Below are positions 1 through 8,895 of a DNA stretch of 64,000 nucleotides, one piece after another; position 1 is the stretch's first letter, and every line of letters begins with the position of its first letter. The notes under the pieces were generated by a model that saw only the letters and a list, made by a program, of their open reading frames with translations, searched no databases and was not told the DNA's origin. The position numbers were made by a program, and so were the translations under genes. The stretch comes from Arcticibacter eurypsychrophilus (lineage in GTDB: Bacteria; Bacteroidota; Bacteroidia; Sphingobacteriales; Sphingobacteriaceae): contig NZ_MDFN01000027.1 in NCBI RefSeq assembly GCF_001730525.1, forward strand, positions 1 to 64,000. Reading direction: 5' to 3'.

Positions 1-2096
1 GATACGATAATGACAAGTCAAGAACAGTCGCAAGGATATATAACGAAAATATCAATAAGGAAATTACTGTTGATGGGGTGGATGTTAAATTAGGCGATAG
101 ACTTAGAAGAGATGGCTATGACATTATCGTTTACGATTATAAAGATGGATCCGATCTTATTGAAAAAAATGCATTAGCGGTTGTTAAACTACTGGAAACA
201 CTTAATACCACTTACAGCTCGACGCTGCAAAAGAAATTTGTTGTAATTGGACCAAGTATGGGAGCACTGGTAGCTCAATATGCCCTCGCCTATGCAGAAA
301 AAACCAATAAAAATGTTAACACCAGACTATATATTTCCTTTGATGGGCCTCACCAGGGAGCTAACGGTGCCATTGGCCTACAACAATTACTTCAGTATAT
401 ATCATCAAAAGGCTTAGGCAGCGTTGTATTTAAAAGTCTTAAGAATGGTGCACATAGAGGATCAGCCGCAAGACAGATGTTAGTGGCAAATGCTGGAGTA
501 TCTGGAGAATCGCCAACCCCTGATAACTACAGGAATATTTTTTTATCAAATTTAGCTAGTGTTGGCACTTATCCAAACGCTACCAACGACACAAACAAAA
601 TACGAAAAATTGCTATAGTAAATGGAAGTAAAAACCTTACACCAAACACTCTACTGCAACCAAACGGTGAAATTCTTTTTATGCAGGTTAAGCGGTCGGG
701 CTTACTAGGTTTAATTAACGGGAGGTTAGGTGATAGATTGAATATTAATATAACGGCATCTCCTTCATCAGGCAGAAGTGCCACTTCGGATATCTGGTTA
801 TTTAAGCCATTAATAAATATAGCGCTATGGCAACCACCTCGTGTAATTAATTATGGACAGCCTGCCGTAAATAATTTTAGTTACGATACTGCTATTGGTA
901 GTCGTTTTACTGACCCGGTAGATGATAAGACCGAAGGATGGATCGATATTACACAAAAATTACTTTATCTTTTCGCTGGGAACAAATCCAAATTCAGGCA
1001 TAATATCAATGCAACGTTTATGCCCACGACAAGCGCAATTGATTTACAAGTACCCAACTTTACTTTGGCATATGATTTTAGCAATGAAAATATAGTATGC
1101 AATAAAAAAACCCCTTTTGATCGGGTATATGCCCCAAATGAAAACCAACCTCACGTTAAAGTTACTGCTGAGAATATAACTTGGTTTGAAAGTGAAATAA
1201 AATTTGGAGACCCAAACCTTGGCCCAAAACTTCAACGTATTGCGCAACCAGATGGAGCCTATACAGTTTCTGGCCCCTCAACCTTTTGCGGGTCTGCAAC
1301 CTATCAAGTTAATATTCAATCAGGGATGACCGTTAAATGGTCAGCAACAGGGAGCATAAGTATACCTGGTAATTCAACTTCATCCTCAGTTTCAGTGAAC
1401 TCTGTCAGCGGAGGAGCAGGAACCTTGCTTGCGACAATGACCTCTGCATGTGGTCAGAGCTCAGCAACAAAAAACATTAATGTAGGTATAGTGTATTCTG
1501 TGAACTATTCAGCATCGCCTGGAGGAGTGTATGGTACTATAACACCAGGGTCTTCTCCTAGTGTAACGAGAGGTCCAACAAATAGCAATTATTATTTAAG
1601 CGTTTTTACACAAGGAAATGGTTACACTTATGCCTGGTCTATCCTAGGCGGATCTGGGTATAGTTCTGTTAATTTTAACGGAGCTAATGCTGGATTTTAT
1701 TTGTCTGGATATAATCCTCAAATTGTTTTGGGTTTGACCGTAACAAACCCAGCATGCGGTAGCAGTTATGAATCTATTTTAATTTTTACTGGAGGATCAT
1801 CAACAATGGCAAAGACCCAAAGCAGCTTCAAAGTCTTTCCTAATCCATCAAGTAACGAGATTACAATTTCTTTGAAAGATGATACGCAGACGGTCGTAGA
1901 TCAAGATGCTGTAAAAAATGATAAACCATTTGAATATAAAATCTATAATAAAACCGGGGTTATAGTAAAACAAGGGAAATCTCGTGATGGAAAAGATGTA
2001 AAAGTAAATGTCGGGAATATCCCAGATGACAATTATTTTTTACATGTAATTATAGATAAGGAGAAGATGATTCGTCAAATTATCATTAAACATTAA
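1..2096 (+). CDS. T9SS-exported alpha/beta hydrolase (lipase/esterase-like), 5' end outside window
   Basis: The reading frame is open from base 3, so the gene starts upstream of the window and the GTG at 78 is only the first in-window start-like codon. A nucleophile elbow GPSMG (Ser codon at 255-257) lies in VVIGPSMGALVAQYAL, followed by FDGPHQGAN, as in alpha/beta-hydrolase lipases and esterases. The middle is Ser/Gly-rich with Cys pairs and looks like a PKD/Ig-like beta domain. The last 75 or so residues (FKVFPNPSSNEITISL to the C-terminal IIIKH) form a type A T9SS sorting domain, so the product is expected to be secreted or anchored on the cell surface through the type IX system. The substrate cannot be predicted. 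A PorV-like gene lies directly downstream. Confidence 0.8.
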   Translation, partial: YDNDKSRTVARIYNENINKEITVDGVDVKLGDRLRRDGYDIIVYDYKDGSDLIEKNALAVVKLLETLNTTYSSTLQKKFVVIGPSMGALVAQYALAYAEKTNKNVNTRLYISFDGPHQGANGAIGLQQLLQYISSKGLGSVVFKSLKNGAHRGSAARQMLVANAGVSGESPTPDNYRNIFLSNLASVGTYPNATNDTNKIRKIAIVNGSKNLTPNTLLQPNGEILFMQVKRSGLLGLINGRLGDRLNINITASPSSGRSATSDIWLFKPLINIALWQPPRVINYGQPAVNNFSYDTAIGSRFTDPVDDKTEGWIDITQKLLYLFAGNKSKFRHNINATFMPTTSAIDLQVPNFTLAYDFSNENIVCNKKTPFDRVYAPNENQPHVKVTAENITWFESEIKFGDPNLGPKLQRIAQPDGAYTVSGPSTFCGSATYQVNIQSGMTVKWSATGSISIPGNSTSSSVSVNSVSGGAGTLLATMTSACGQSSATKNINVGIVYSVNYSASPGGVYGTITPGSSPSVTRGPTNSNYYLSVFTQGNGYTYAWSILGGSGYSSVNFNGANAGFYLSGYNPQIVLGLTVTNPACGSSYESILIFTGGSSTMAKTQSSFKVFPNPSSNEITISLKDDTQTVVDQDAVKNDKPFEYKIYNKTGVIVKQGKSRDGKDVKVNVGNIPDDNYFLHVIIDKEKMIRQIIIKH

Positions 2097-2123
2097 TTGA
2101 AGAACAGATCCTAACTAAAATAC

Positions 2124-2225
2124 ATGAAATGCATTGCACCCTTAATTTTCGTACTAGTCTTCCTTTTTCCCTGCAAAAAAACAAATCCGACGAGTAAAGT
2201 CGGATCGGACGAAGGTAAATGTTAA
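2124..2225 (+). CDS. Very small putative lipoprotein (33 aa)
   Basis: An ATG at 2124 opens 33 codons reading MKCIAPLIFVLVFLFPC then KKTNPTSK and on to a stop at 2223-2225. The first 17 residues form a short lipoprotein-type signal with a candidate lipobox FPC at Cys17; the mature part would be only about 17 residues. Its stop overlaps the first possible ATG of the PorV-like gene (AAATGTTAA), which suggests translational coupling. It could be a genuine micro-lipoprotein or the stub of a longer one. No function can be assigned. Confidence 0.4.
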   Translation: MKCIAPLIFVLVFLFPCKKTNPTSKVGSDEGKC

Positions 2226-3268
2226 AAATGTCAACATCAGCAGCTAACATGAAGGTACTTGGATATTGTAGAGCTATATTGACACTTACTTCTATTCTTG
2301 GAATTAATTTTACTATAAAGGCACAGGAATCTAAGCAAGGAAATACTCAGAACATTTTACCATTTTTGCTAATTGCTCCGGATGCAAGGTCAGCCGGTAT
2401 GGGTGAAACAGGAGTAGGCTCATCTTCAGACATTAACTCTATCCATTGGAACGCTGCAAAGTATGCCTTTAGTGTTGAGCCGTCTGGGGTGAGCCTCTCC
2501 ATTACACCCTGGAATAGGGATTTGGCTGAAGATATGAGTTTTGTTTATGTCTCCGGTTTTAAAAAGCTTGCCCACATGCAGGTAATTGCTGGTAGTATAA
2601 AATATTTTAATTCAGGTCAATTTGATTTTTCTGATCTACAAGGAAATAAGACATCTTCATATAAGCCTTATGATCTTTCTATTGATTTTGCTTATATTAA
2701 AAAGTTGTCTGAGGTTATATCAATATCGACAACCTTTAAATACATCCGTTCCATGTATACCGCCTATGAATATGTCCAGGGAGGAACAGGATCGATCAGC
2801 TCAATCGCTGCTGACATAGGTTTTTTACACCAGCAACCTGTACGACTATTTCATAATGAGGGGCTACTAGGATTAGGAATAAATTTTTCTAACATTGGCC
2901 CTGCAATCAAATACAACTTATATAGTCGCCCTCTTCCAATGAATCTGCGCATTGGGAGTGCTTACACCGCATACATTGATAATTCTACAGAACTAATAGT
3001 ATGCTTTGATATAAACAAACTTTTTGCCGATGGGATAAGCGATAAGATTAATTATTCGGCAGGAATTGAAGCTCTGCTTGCAAAGACAATTTCATTAAGA
3101 ACGGGTTTTTTCAAATCAGATAACCACCCAACTGTTGGAGATTACCTGACCGCAGGGATGGGCGTTTCTGTTTCCAAATATAAAATAGACATTTCTTATC
3201 TAGTATCTTTCCAGAAATTAAACCCTGTTAATAATACTATCCATTATACAATAGGATACTTCTTTTAG
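2219..3268 (+). CDS. PorV/PorQ-family outer-membrane beta-barrel protein (T9SS-associated)
   Basis: This is a 349-residue protein with a signal peptide; the best signal start may be Met11 (MKVLGYCRAIL... ending IKAQ), at base 2249. After the signal comes FLLIAPDARSAGMGETGVG, then INSIHWNAAKYAF and VSLSITPWNRDL, a pattern typical of PorV (LptO), which shuttles cargo at the T9SS outer-membrane translocon. The rest alternates like a FadL-type barrel and ends in aromatic Phe-Phe. The usual housekeeping porV is linked to porU, whereas this copy sits beside a T9SS cargo gene, so it is probably a paralogue. A role dedicated to the neighbouring hydrolase is inference only. Confidence 0.75.
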   Translation: MLKMSTSAANMKVLGYCRAILTLTSILGINFTIKAQESKQGNTQNILPFLLIAPDARSAGMGETGVGSSSDINSIHWNAAKYAFSVEPSGVSLSITPWNRDLAEDMSFVYVSGFKKLAHMQVIAGSIKYFNSGQFDFSDLQGNKTSSYKPYDLSIDFAYIKKLSEVISISTTFKYIRSMYTAYEYVQGGTGSISSIAADIGFLHQQPVRLFHNEGLLGLGINFSNIGPAIKYNLYSRPLPMNLRIGSAYTAYIDNSTELIVCFDINKLFADGISDKINYSAGIEALLAKTISLRTGFFKSDNHPTVGDYLTAGMGVSVSKYKIDISYLVSFQKLNPVNNTIHYTIGYFF

Positions 3269-3278
3269 CACAAATTAA

Positions 3279-3431
3279 TTGTTAATAATTCTGAATTTTT
3301 TTCTTAAAGTTTCCAAAAGAATTGGAGAAACTAATGAATTATTAGATTTAGGTGTGATAAGGAGTTCCATTAAATTAGAGGAATATTTAAAATTACAATT
3401 ATTCAGAAAGGACGCATTATTTGGAGATTAA
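3279..3431 (+). pseudogene. Possible coding remnant left of the transposon
   Basis: An open stretch with no ATG (a TTG at 3279 is the only start-like codon) encodes about 50 residues with plausible protein texture: FLKVSKRIGETNELL, then DLGVIRSSIKLEEY and LKLQLFRKDALFGD before a stop at 3429-3431. It ends 16 bp before the left inverted repeat of the Tn3 element. It may be the 3' end of a gene cut by an older rearrangement. The family was not recognised, and a chance ORF is possible. Confidence 0.25.
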
Positions 3432-3446
3432 AAAGAATAACAGTCT

Positions 3447-3485
3447 TGGGTAAATTAAAAGAAAGAACAAAATCCGTCACTTCCC
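3447..3485 (+). repeat. Left terminal inverted repeat of the Tn3 element
   Basis: About 38 bp starting (T)GGGTAAATTAAAAG. It pairs with the right end at 7452-7492 with a few mismatches and one small indel. Tn3-family ends are typically about 38 bp and start with GGGG; the outermost base here is T instead of G. Confidence 0.75.
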
Positions 3486-3522
3486 TTTTTTATTTCAGTA
3501 CGAATTAACACCTTACACTTGT

Positions 3523-4107
3523 TTACTCTCTTCCATGAATTTTAACCCCTCGGTGCCTAAGATATTTATATAACGTCATTTTAGAAATCAAAAGTTCCTC
3601 AGCAATAGCGTTTACTCCTAGTTTCCGCTCATTATACAGCGTTTGAGCAAGCATGGCTGTCCGTTCGGCCTCTTTAGACAAGCCCTTGCTTCTGCCACCT
3701 TTTCTTCCACGAGCCCTGGCTGCTTCCAGACCGGACTTTGTTCTTTCCCTGATCAAGTCCCTTTCAAATTCAGAAAGGGAGGCGAAGATGTTAAAGATCA
3801 ATCTACCCTGAGCGGTAGTGGTATCAATATGGTCATTTAAAGATACCAGGCCAACTCCCTTCTTTTCAAAATCCGAGGCCAGCTCTAATAAGTGTTTCAA
3901 CGATCTGCCTAAGCGATCAAGTTTGTAGATGTAAATCACATCCCCCTTCCGCAAGATTTGTTGCATCGCAGAAAGTTCATGCCGTTCTGATTTAGCACCC
4001 GACGCCTTTTCCTGGAATATTTGTTCGCAACCCTCTTTGTTCAAAGCGTCCAGCTGCATTTCTAAATTTTGATCCTGGGTAGAAACCCTGGCATATCCTA
4101 TTTTCAA
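3523..4107 (-). CDS. tnpR: Serine recombinase / Tn3 resolvase (Pin/Hin family)
   Basis: This 194-residue site-specific recombinase should resolve transposon cointegrates at a res site. The N-terminal catalytic domain starts MKIGYARVST with nucleophile Ser9, followed by YIYKLDRLGRS and the FASLSEFERDLIRERT helix. The C-terminal 50 residues form a helix-turn-helix (GVNAIAEELLISKMTLYKYL). The length is normal for small resolvases and invertases. It is divergent from the transposase at 4329 with a 221-bp spacer that holds a res-like dyad, the usual Tn3 layout. It looks intact even though the transposase is frameshifted. Confidence 0.9.
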   Translation of the reverse strand: MKIGYARVSTQDQNLEMQLDALNKEGCEQIFQEKASGAKSERHELSAMQQILRKGDVIYIYKLDRLGRSLKHLLELASDFEKKGVGLVSLNDHIDTTTAQGRLIFNIFASLSEFERDLIRERTKSGLEAARARGRKGGRSKGLSKEAERTAMLAQTLYNERKLGVNAIAEELLISKMTLYKYLRHRGVKIHGRE

Positions 4108-4131
4108 TTCTGTATACTTTTATCCGTTGAT

Positions 4132-4159
4132 GCAATCAAAATTAATATACTTTGATTGC
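4132..4159. promoter_or_regulatory. res-like resolvase binding site
   Basis: A 28-bp dyad has 9-bp arms GCAATCAAA and TTTGATTGC separated by ATTAATATAC. Its length and AT centre fit a crossover subsite of a Tn3 res site, and it lies in the tnpR-tnpA spacer. A second palindrome, ACTTGTACAAGT, is at 4237-4248 and could be an accessory subsite or operator. Confidence 0.6.
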
Positions 4160-4328
4160 TATACAAGTTTTATTTACTAATTTCATATACATAGACTCAT
4201 TTTGAGATTTCACAATAGTCCTTCTCTACTCTTGCGACTTGTACAAGTTGAGCACCGTTTGTTTGTACAGCAAAATCAGAAACAAAAGTAATTCATACGA
4301 TCTTTGTTACTTTCAATAAACTCTACCT

Positions 4329-7300
4329 ATGCCAAGAAAAGATTACCTATCTGCTGAAGCAAGGCACCGGTTTGATAACCCTCCAGTTCTTTCAGGGGAA
4401 CAACGCCAGATATTTTTGCAGGCACCTACCTGGGCAACGGAATATGTCAAAGGTTTGCTGACCCCTTCGAATAAAGTCGGTTTTATTTTGCAGGTTGGTT
4501 ATTTTAGGATAGTCAGTCGCTTCTTCGTTTCGAGTCGTTTTCATCAGGCAGATGTTGATTTTATAGCAGATAAGATTTCGGTAGATGCAAATGGAGTAAA
4601 TATGGCCGATTACCAGGGCAATACTTTTAGGCGGCATCAGGAAGATATCCTTGGCTTCTTTGGGTTTGCACCTTTTAGCAAATCTTCAAGTGAAGCCTTA
4701 TTGCAGGAAGCCGAACGGTTGGCACATGTACAGACCAGGCCGCACTTGATATTTGGCGGGATGGTCAGTTTCCTTCAAGAGCATCGTATAGAGATACCTA
4801 CTTACCAGGCCATACGCACCATTCTTGAAAAAGCCCTCGACAACTTTGAGCGGGATCTCGAATCTATACTTTCCCGGAATTTGACGCAAGAAGATATTCT
4901 TTTATTGGATCAGCTCTTACAGGAGCACTCTTCATATCAGGAAGATTCCAAAGCCCATTTGAAAATCAAGCGGTATCAAATTACTCTTTATAAAAAGATT
5001 TCCCAGTCCATGGAAGTTAAACACATCCGAGAACGGGTGAAAAATTTTCAGCACCTGAAAAGAATGTATCTGCAGTTGGTTCGGGTGGCCAAACGCTTAA
5101 AACTTTCGGATGCTGCTATCCAGTATTACGCAGAATACGTGATCAATAACCAGATTCCACAGGTTGCTACCCGGAGCACCATCAGGTACCTGCTCCTAAT
5201 CTTCTTTTATCATCCACCAATACTATCTGCTCGGTGATGCTCTTATTTTAACATTGAACAGTGCCGTTACCAATTATATCAACGGTTGCGAAAACCTCGT
5301 CAAGCAGGAACTGTATCAAAACCGGATGCAAACAGCCCAACTGGTAAGCAGTGTCGCCCAACGGAGCGTAACACATATTGATGTATTGACAACTATTGAA
5401 AAGATTATAGCAGATATAGCAATAGGGCCAGCTGAAAAGATAGACGCCATTGACCAGTTATTAAAAAAGAAACGCTTGTCTCAAAGATTGTTTCAAGAAG
5501 ATGAACAGCGACTTAAATCATTGAAGGAAGTCAACCAAAAAGTACACGACCGAGAAAATTACTACCTAATTTTAGAAAAGAACTCTTCAAAGCTTACTGG
5601 TAAGGTGGCAGACATTTTAAAAGTATTGGTTGCAGGAACTTCCTCTTCCGGAAAGGATATCCTTTCTGCTTTTTTTTACTATCAGGATAAAAATGGCTCA
5701 ATTACCTCAAGCGGAGCCGTACCGACAAGTTTTCTCAGAATGGAAGAACAGCAGCGTGTGCTCTCACCAGAAGGCAACCTCCGTACAGGCCTGTACAAAG
5801 TATTCCTTTTTAAGGAAATACGGGATGCCATTAAATCAGGTGCACTGGCGGTAGAATCTTCTTACGACTACCGTTCATTCGAAGAGTATATCATTCCGGC
5901 TGGTTTGTGGCAAAAAGAAAAAGAATTCTTGATCAAACAGGCCGGTATAACAGCCCATGCCCATCCAAGGGCAACGCTGCTAAAACTCAATGAAAGATTA
6001 AATGCACAGATCAAAAAAACGAATAATCAGCTTAGCGAAAACAAACAGGTATATTTTGATGCTGCAGGTGACTGGCACCTGATGAAAGATAAACGCTCCG
6101 AAGAGGAACCGGACGCTGAATCGCTTTATCCTCAAGAGTATATCATCCCGGTATTAGGAGTGCTTACCACCGTAGGAAATATTTGCGGCTTCACTTCTGT
6201 TTTTAACCATCACGGAATTGATTATGTGCCTAAGCGCCCCGAACAAAAACTGTTCTTTGCAGCTATACTCGGTTTTGGGTGCAATATTGGTATACGTAAA
6301 TTTTCGTTTATGTCAAAAGGTATCCGGACGAGTTCACTGGAGACTACCGCACTTCATTACTTTACGCCGGAAACACTGATCGAGGCGAATGATAAACTGC
6401 TTTCTTTTAGTAATTCTTTGCCTCTTACTTCGCATTTCCGGAAGGAAGAAGATTTTGTCCATACTTCCAGCGATGGGCAAAAATTCGATGTATCAGTGGC
6501 TTCTTTGGTTGCTTCACCTTCTTTTAAGTATTTCGGAAACGGCAGGGGCGTCACCCTATATTCTTTTCTGGATGAATCCGGCCAGCTCTTTTATTCCACG
6601 GTGTTCAGTGCCGCAGAACCCGAATCGCATTATGTGCTCGACGGATTGACACACAATGAAGTCGTCGTGCCTAATGCGCACTCAACGGACACCCACGGTT
6701 ATAGTGAACCTGTCTTCGCCGTAACAGGTCTTTTGGGCATCGAATTCCGGCCTAGGTTTGCCCGTTTCCATCACCAACAGTTATACTCCATTAATGAAGT
6801 CCGCACTTACAAGGAACAGGGGCTTAAAATCGTTCCCGACCTTAAGATCAACCTGGAACATTTGGAAAATAATTGGGAGGATATATTAAGGCTGGGATGT
6901 ACTATCAAGCTGGGGTACTCAAAAGCATCCACGTTATTTAGACGGCTAAACTCCTATTCTAAACAGCATCCTTTATATAAGGCACTAAAAGATTTGGGAA
7001 GGTTATATAAAACGGCCTATGTCTATCAATATATGGACGACGAACTGGTCCGTAAAACCGTATCCGGTTCGCTTTCCAAAATTGAAAGCAGCAATAACTT
7101 TTCAAAGGCGATCACAATTGGCAATAATCAGGAACTGATATGGGCTACCCGCAGGGAACAGCTAATTGCGGAGGGCTGTAAAAGGCTGATCGCCAATGCG
7201 GTTAACACCTATAATCTATTGCTGTTGTCGGAGAAGTTATCCCTGACCAATTCTGAAGAAGAAAAGCAAATCTTGTTAAAGAAAATCGTCCGTACGTCTA

Positions 7301-7410
7301 CTCAAAGCTGGGCACATATCAATTTGGTAGGCGAATATGATTTTTCAGAAGGTAAAGACTATAAAACATTTGATTTGAACGCCCTGATGAAGCCGATCCT
7401 AAAGCAATAG
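4329..7410 (+). pseudogene. tnpA: Tn3-family transposase, interrupted by a +1 frameshift near base 5214
   Basis: The N-terminal piece (4329-5237, starts MPRKDYLSAEARHRF, DUF4158-like) and the C-terminal piece (5254-7410, Tn3 DDE domain with SSDGQKFDV, STDTHGYSEPVF and a final ATRREQLIAEG region) together give about 1,025 residues, the normal Tn3 TnpA length. Frame 1 reads ...IRYLLLIFFYH then runs out of register; frame 2 resumes at HQYYLLGDALILTLNSA. Removing one C at about 5214 (TTTTATCATcCACCAATAC) restores a continuous frame. No slippery heptamer is present, so mutation or sequencing error is more likely than programmed frameshifting. Confidence 0.85.
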
Positions 7411-7451
7411 AATTTAATATTCAAGGGAAATGTCAAGGAAAAATCCTACAG

Positions 7452-7492
7452 CGAAGTCGTGGCGCTTTTTGTACTTTTCTTTAATTTACCCC
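7452..7492 (-). repeat. Right terminal inverted repeat of the Tn3 element
   Basis: Read on the minus strand it starts GGGGTAAATTAAAGAAAAG and matches the left end at 3447. It lies about 40 bp after the transposase stop, which is typical for the tnpA-proximal end. Confidence 0.75.
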
Positions 7493-7600
7493 AACTCTGT
7501 TATAGGCGCCGGAAGCGTTGTCACCCGTTCAATACCCGGGAACTCTGTGGCTTTCGGCAATCCATGCAAAGTTATCAGAGAGAACAATCCAACCGTTTAG
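7493..7600 (+). pseudogene. 3' stump of a hexapeptide sugar O-acetyltransferase gene (Maa/NodL-like)
   Basis: Immediately after the right transposon end the frame reads [18 protein letters not shown], then [17 protein letters not shown] and a stop at 7598-7600. This is the typical final coil and C-terminus of maltose/galactoside O-acetyltransferases (VIGAGSVVT...IP.NSVA.G.PC.VIR). Only about 35 codons remain, starting at the transposon border. The 5' part is not on the other side of the element, so a deletion or rearrangement accompanied or followed insertion. Confidence 0.75.
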
Positions 7601-7618
7601 CTATACATCTATATTTAA

Positions 7619-8266
7619 ATGACGAAAATTAAAGCAGTAATATTTGATCTTGATGGTACATTAGCCAATACATTACCATTATGCATCTCCGGATTCAGAA
7701 AATCCATCGAACCACTTATAAATCGCTCCTTGTCAGATGAAGAGATCATTGCGACGTTTGGTCCATCGGAAGAAGGAACTATTATGGCATTGGCACCAGA
7801 ACACTACGAAAAAGGCGTTTCTAGTTATTTAAAATTTTACAAAGAGCTCCATGCAATGTGTCCCGCCCCCTTTGAGGGCATTGAAGATCTATTAATTACT
7901 TTAAAAGATAAATCAGTAAAGATTGCCATGGTAACTGGTAAGGGCAGGCACAGTACCGATATCTCTTTAGAACAATTTGGCATTGGTAAATATTTCGAAG
8001 CCATCGAAACTGGGATATCGACAGGACCACGGAAAGCGGAGGGCATACAAAACATCTTAGACCTTTTTGAAGATATACGGAAGGAAGAAATCATATACGT
8101 TGGTGACGCTCCAAGTGATATCATAGCAAGTAGGAAAGTCGGGATCCCGGTAGTGGCAGCAGCCTGGGCAGAAACAGCAGAGCCTAAAAAGTTGAAAGAA
8201 TTATATCCGGATATGTTGTTTGATAATATCAGCGATTTTAGTCATTGGTTAACATTAAGTATATGA
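7619..8266 (+). CDS. HAD-superfamily phosphatase (phosphoglycolate phosphatase-like)
   Basis: This 215-residue hydrolase has the haloacid dehalogenase motifs. Motif I is VIFDLDGTLANT with catalytic Asp10 and Asp12, motif II is MVTGKG, the motif III Lys is in TGPRKAEG, and motif IV is YVGDAPSDIIASRKVG. The helical cap between residues 18 and 85 is of the Gph/PpaX type. It probably dephosphorylates a small phosphometabolite such as 2-phosphoglycolate or a nucleotide, but the substrate cannot be read from sequence. It stands alone directly downstream of the acetyltransferase stump. Confidence 0.8.
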   Translation: MTKIKAVIFDLDGTLANTLPLCISGFRKSIEPLINRSLSDEEIIATFGPSEEGTIMALAPEHYEKGVSSYLKFYKELHAMCPAPFEGIEDLLITLKDKSVKIAMVTGKGRHSTDISLEQFGIGKYFEAIETGISTGPRKAEGIQNILDLFEDIRKEEIIYVGDAPSDIIASRKVGIPVVAAAWAETAEPKKLKELYPDMLFDNISDFSHWLTLSI

Positions 8267-8895
8267 ACGGCGGGTTGTGAAGCTCATTATACTTCCTTTT
8301 AATCTATTCTCATAGAGCTTTAGAGATCAGGAAAGAATCTTTAACAGATGCTAACCTATTATTATAATTTAACAAGATTAAGTATGGAAAGGTCTGGCAG
8401 AATCTAACGGCAAAATAGCGTTAAAGAAAGTATGCAATTTATCAATGCAGTTCACAGGCAACATTTCTAACTTTATCATCCAAGGAAAAATGGTTGTCTT
8501 TAAGACGACTCTATTATTATCAAAAAAGGGTAATTTTCTTAGACGATGTAAGAAATAGATTTCTCATGGATTCGTTTTAACCGTTAGATATCATAAGCAA
8601 CTTTTTACCCATTTTCTTCCTTTTCTTAATCACGCAATACCTAAAACAAACTATTACTGTAAACCTGATTGTAAACAATCTGATAAAACTGCAATAAGGA
8701 ACCAAAATGAGTCCAGTAGTGAATAGCTCAAGTTGGACTTACACGTGATTCTTATTCCTTTGTTTTTGCTGTAAATTACAATCATAGCGTATTGAGGAAG
8801 ATTCTGCTGTATGAGAGAAGATTTAGGAAGATTTTGCCTTTCTTTCATTTTTAAAATTCCTAAATCCTTCCTTTATCGAAATAAATGTAAACGAT
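8267..8895. other. 629-bp gene-poor spacer
   Basis: No convincing ORF, RNA gene or terminator was found on either strand. It is AT-rich with scattered stop codons. It separates the HAD gene from the orphan gene at 8896. Confidence 0.5.

Larger units (their letters stand above)
3447..7492. mobile_element. Tn3-family transposon, cargo-free, transposase frameshifted
   Basis: The element is bounded by matching ends. At 3447-3485 the sequence reads (T)GGGTAAATTAAAAGAAAG followed by AACAAAATCCGTCAC. The reverse complement of 7452-7492 reads GGGGTAAATTAAAGAAAAG followed by TACAAAAAGCGCCAC. Inside are a divergent serine resolvase, a 28-bp res-like dyad and a Tn3 transposase in two frames, with no passenger gene. 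The 5-bp flanks (AGTCT on the left, AACTC on the right) do not match, so no target duplication remains. The transposase frameshift suggests the copy is inactive on its own unless helped in trans. Confidence 0.85.

Noticed and set aside
5190-5260. Programmed +1/-1 frameshift in the transposase
   Set aside because: No slippery A-rich heptamer or strong downstream stem is visible; a single extra C explains the break fully.
3442-7497. 5-bp target-site duplication around the Tn3 element
   Set aside because: The flanks AGTCT and AACTC do not match, and shifting the ends by one base does not help.
8654-8848. 64-aa minus-strand ORF in the 8.3-8.9 kb spacer
   Set aside because: No family resemblance, no start context and AT-driven composition; treated as chance.
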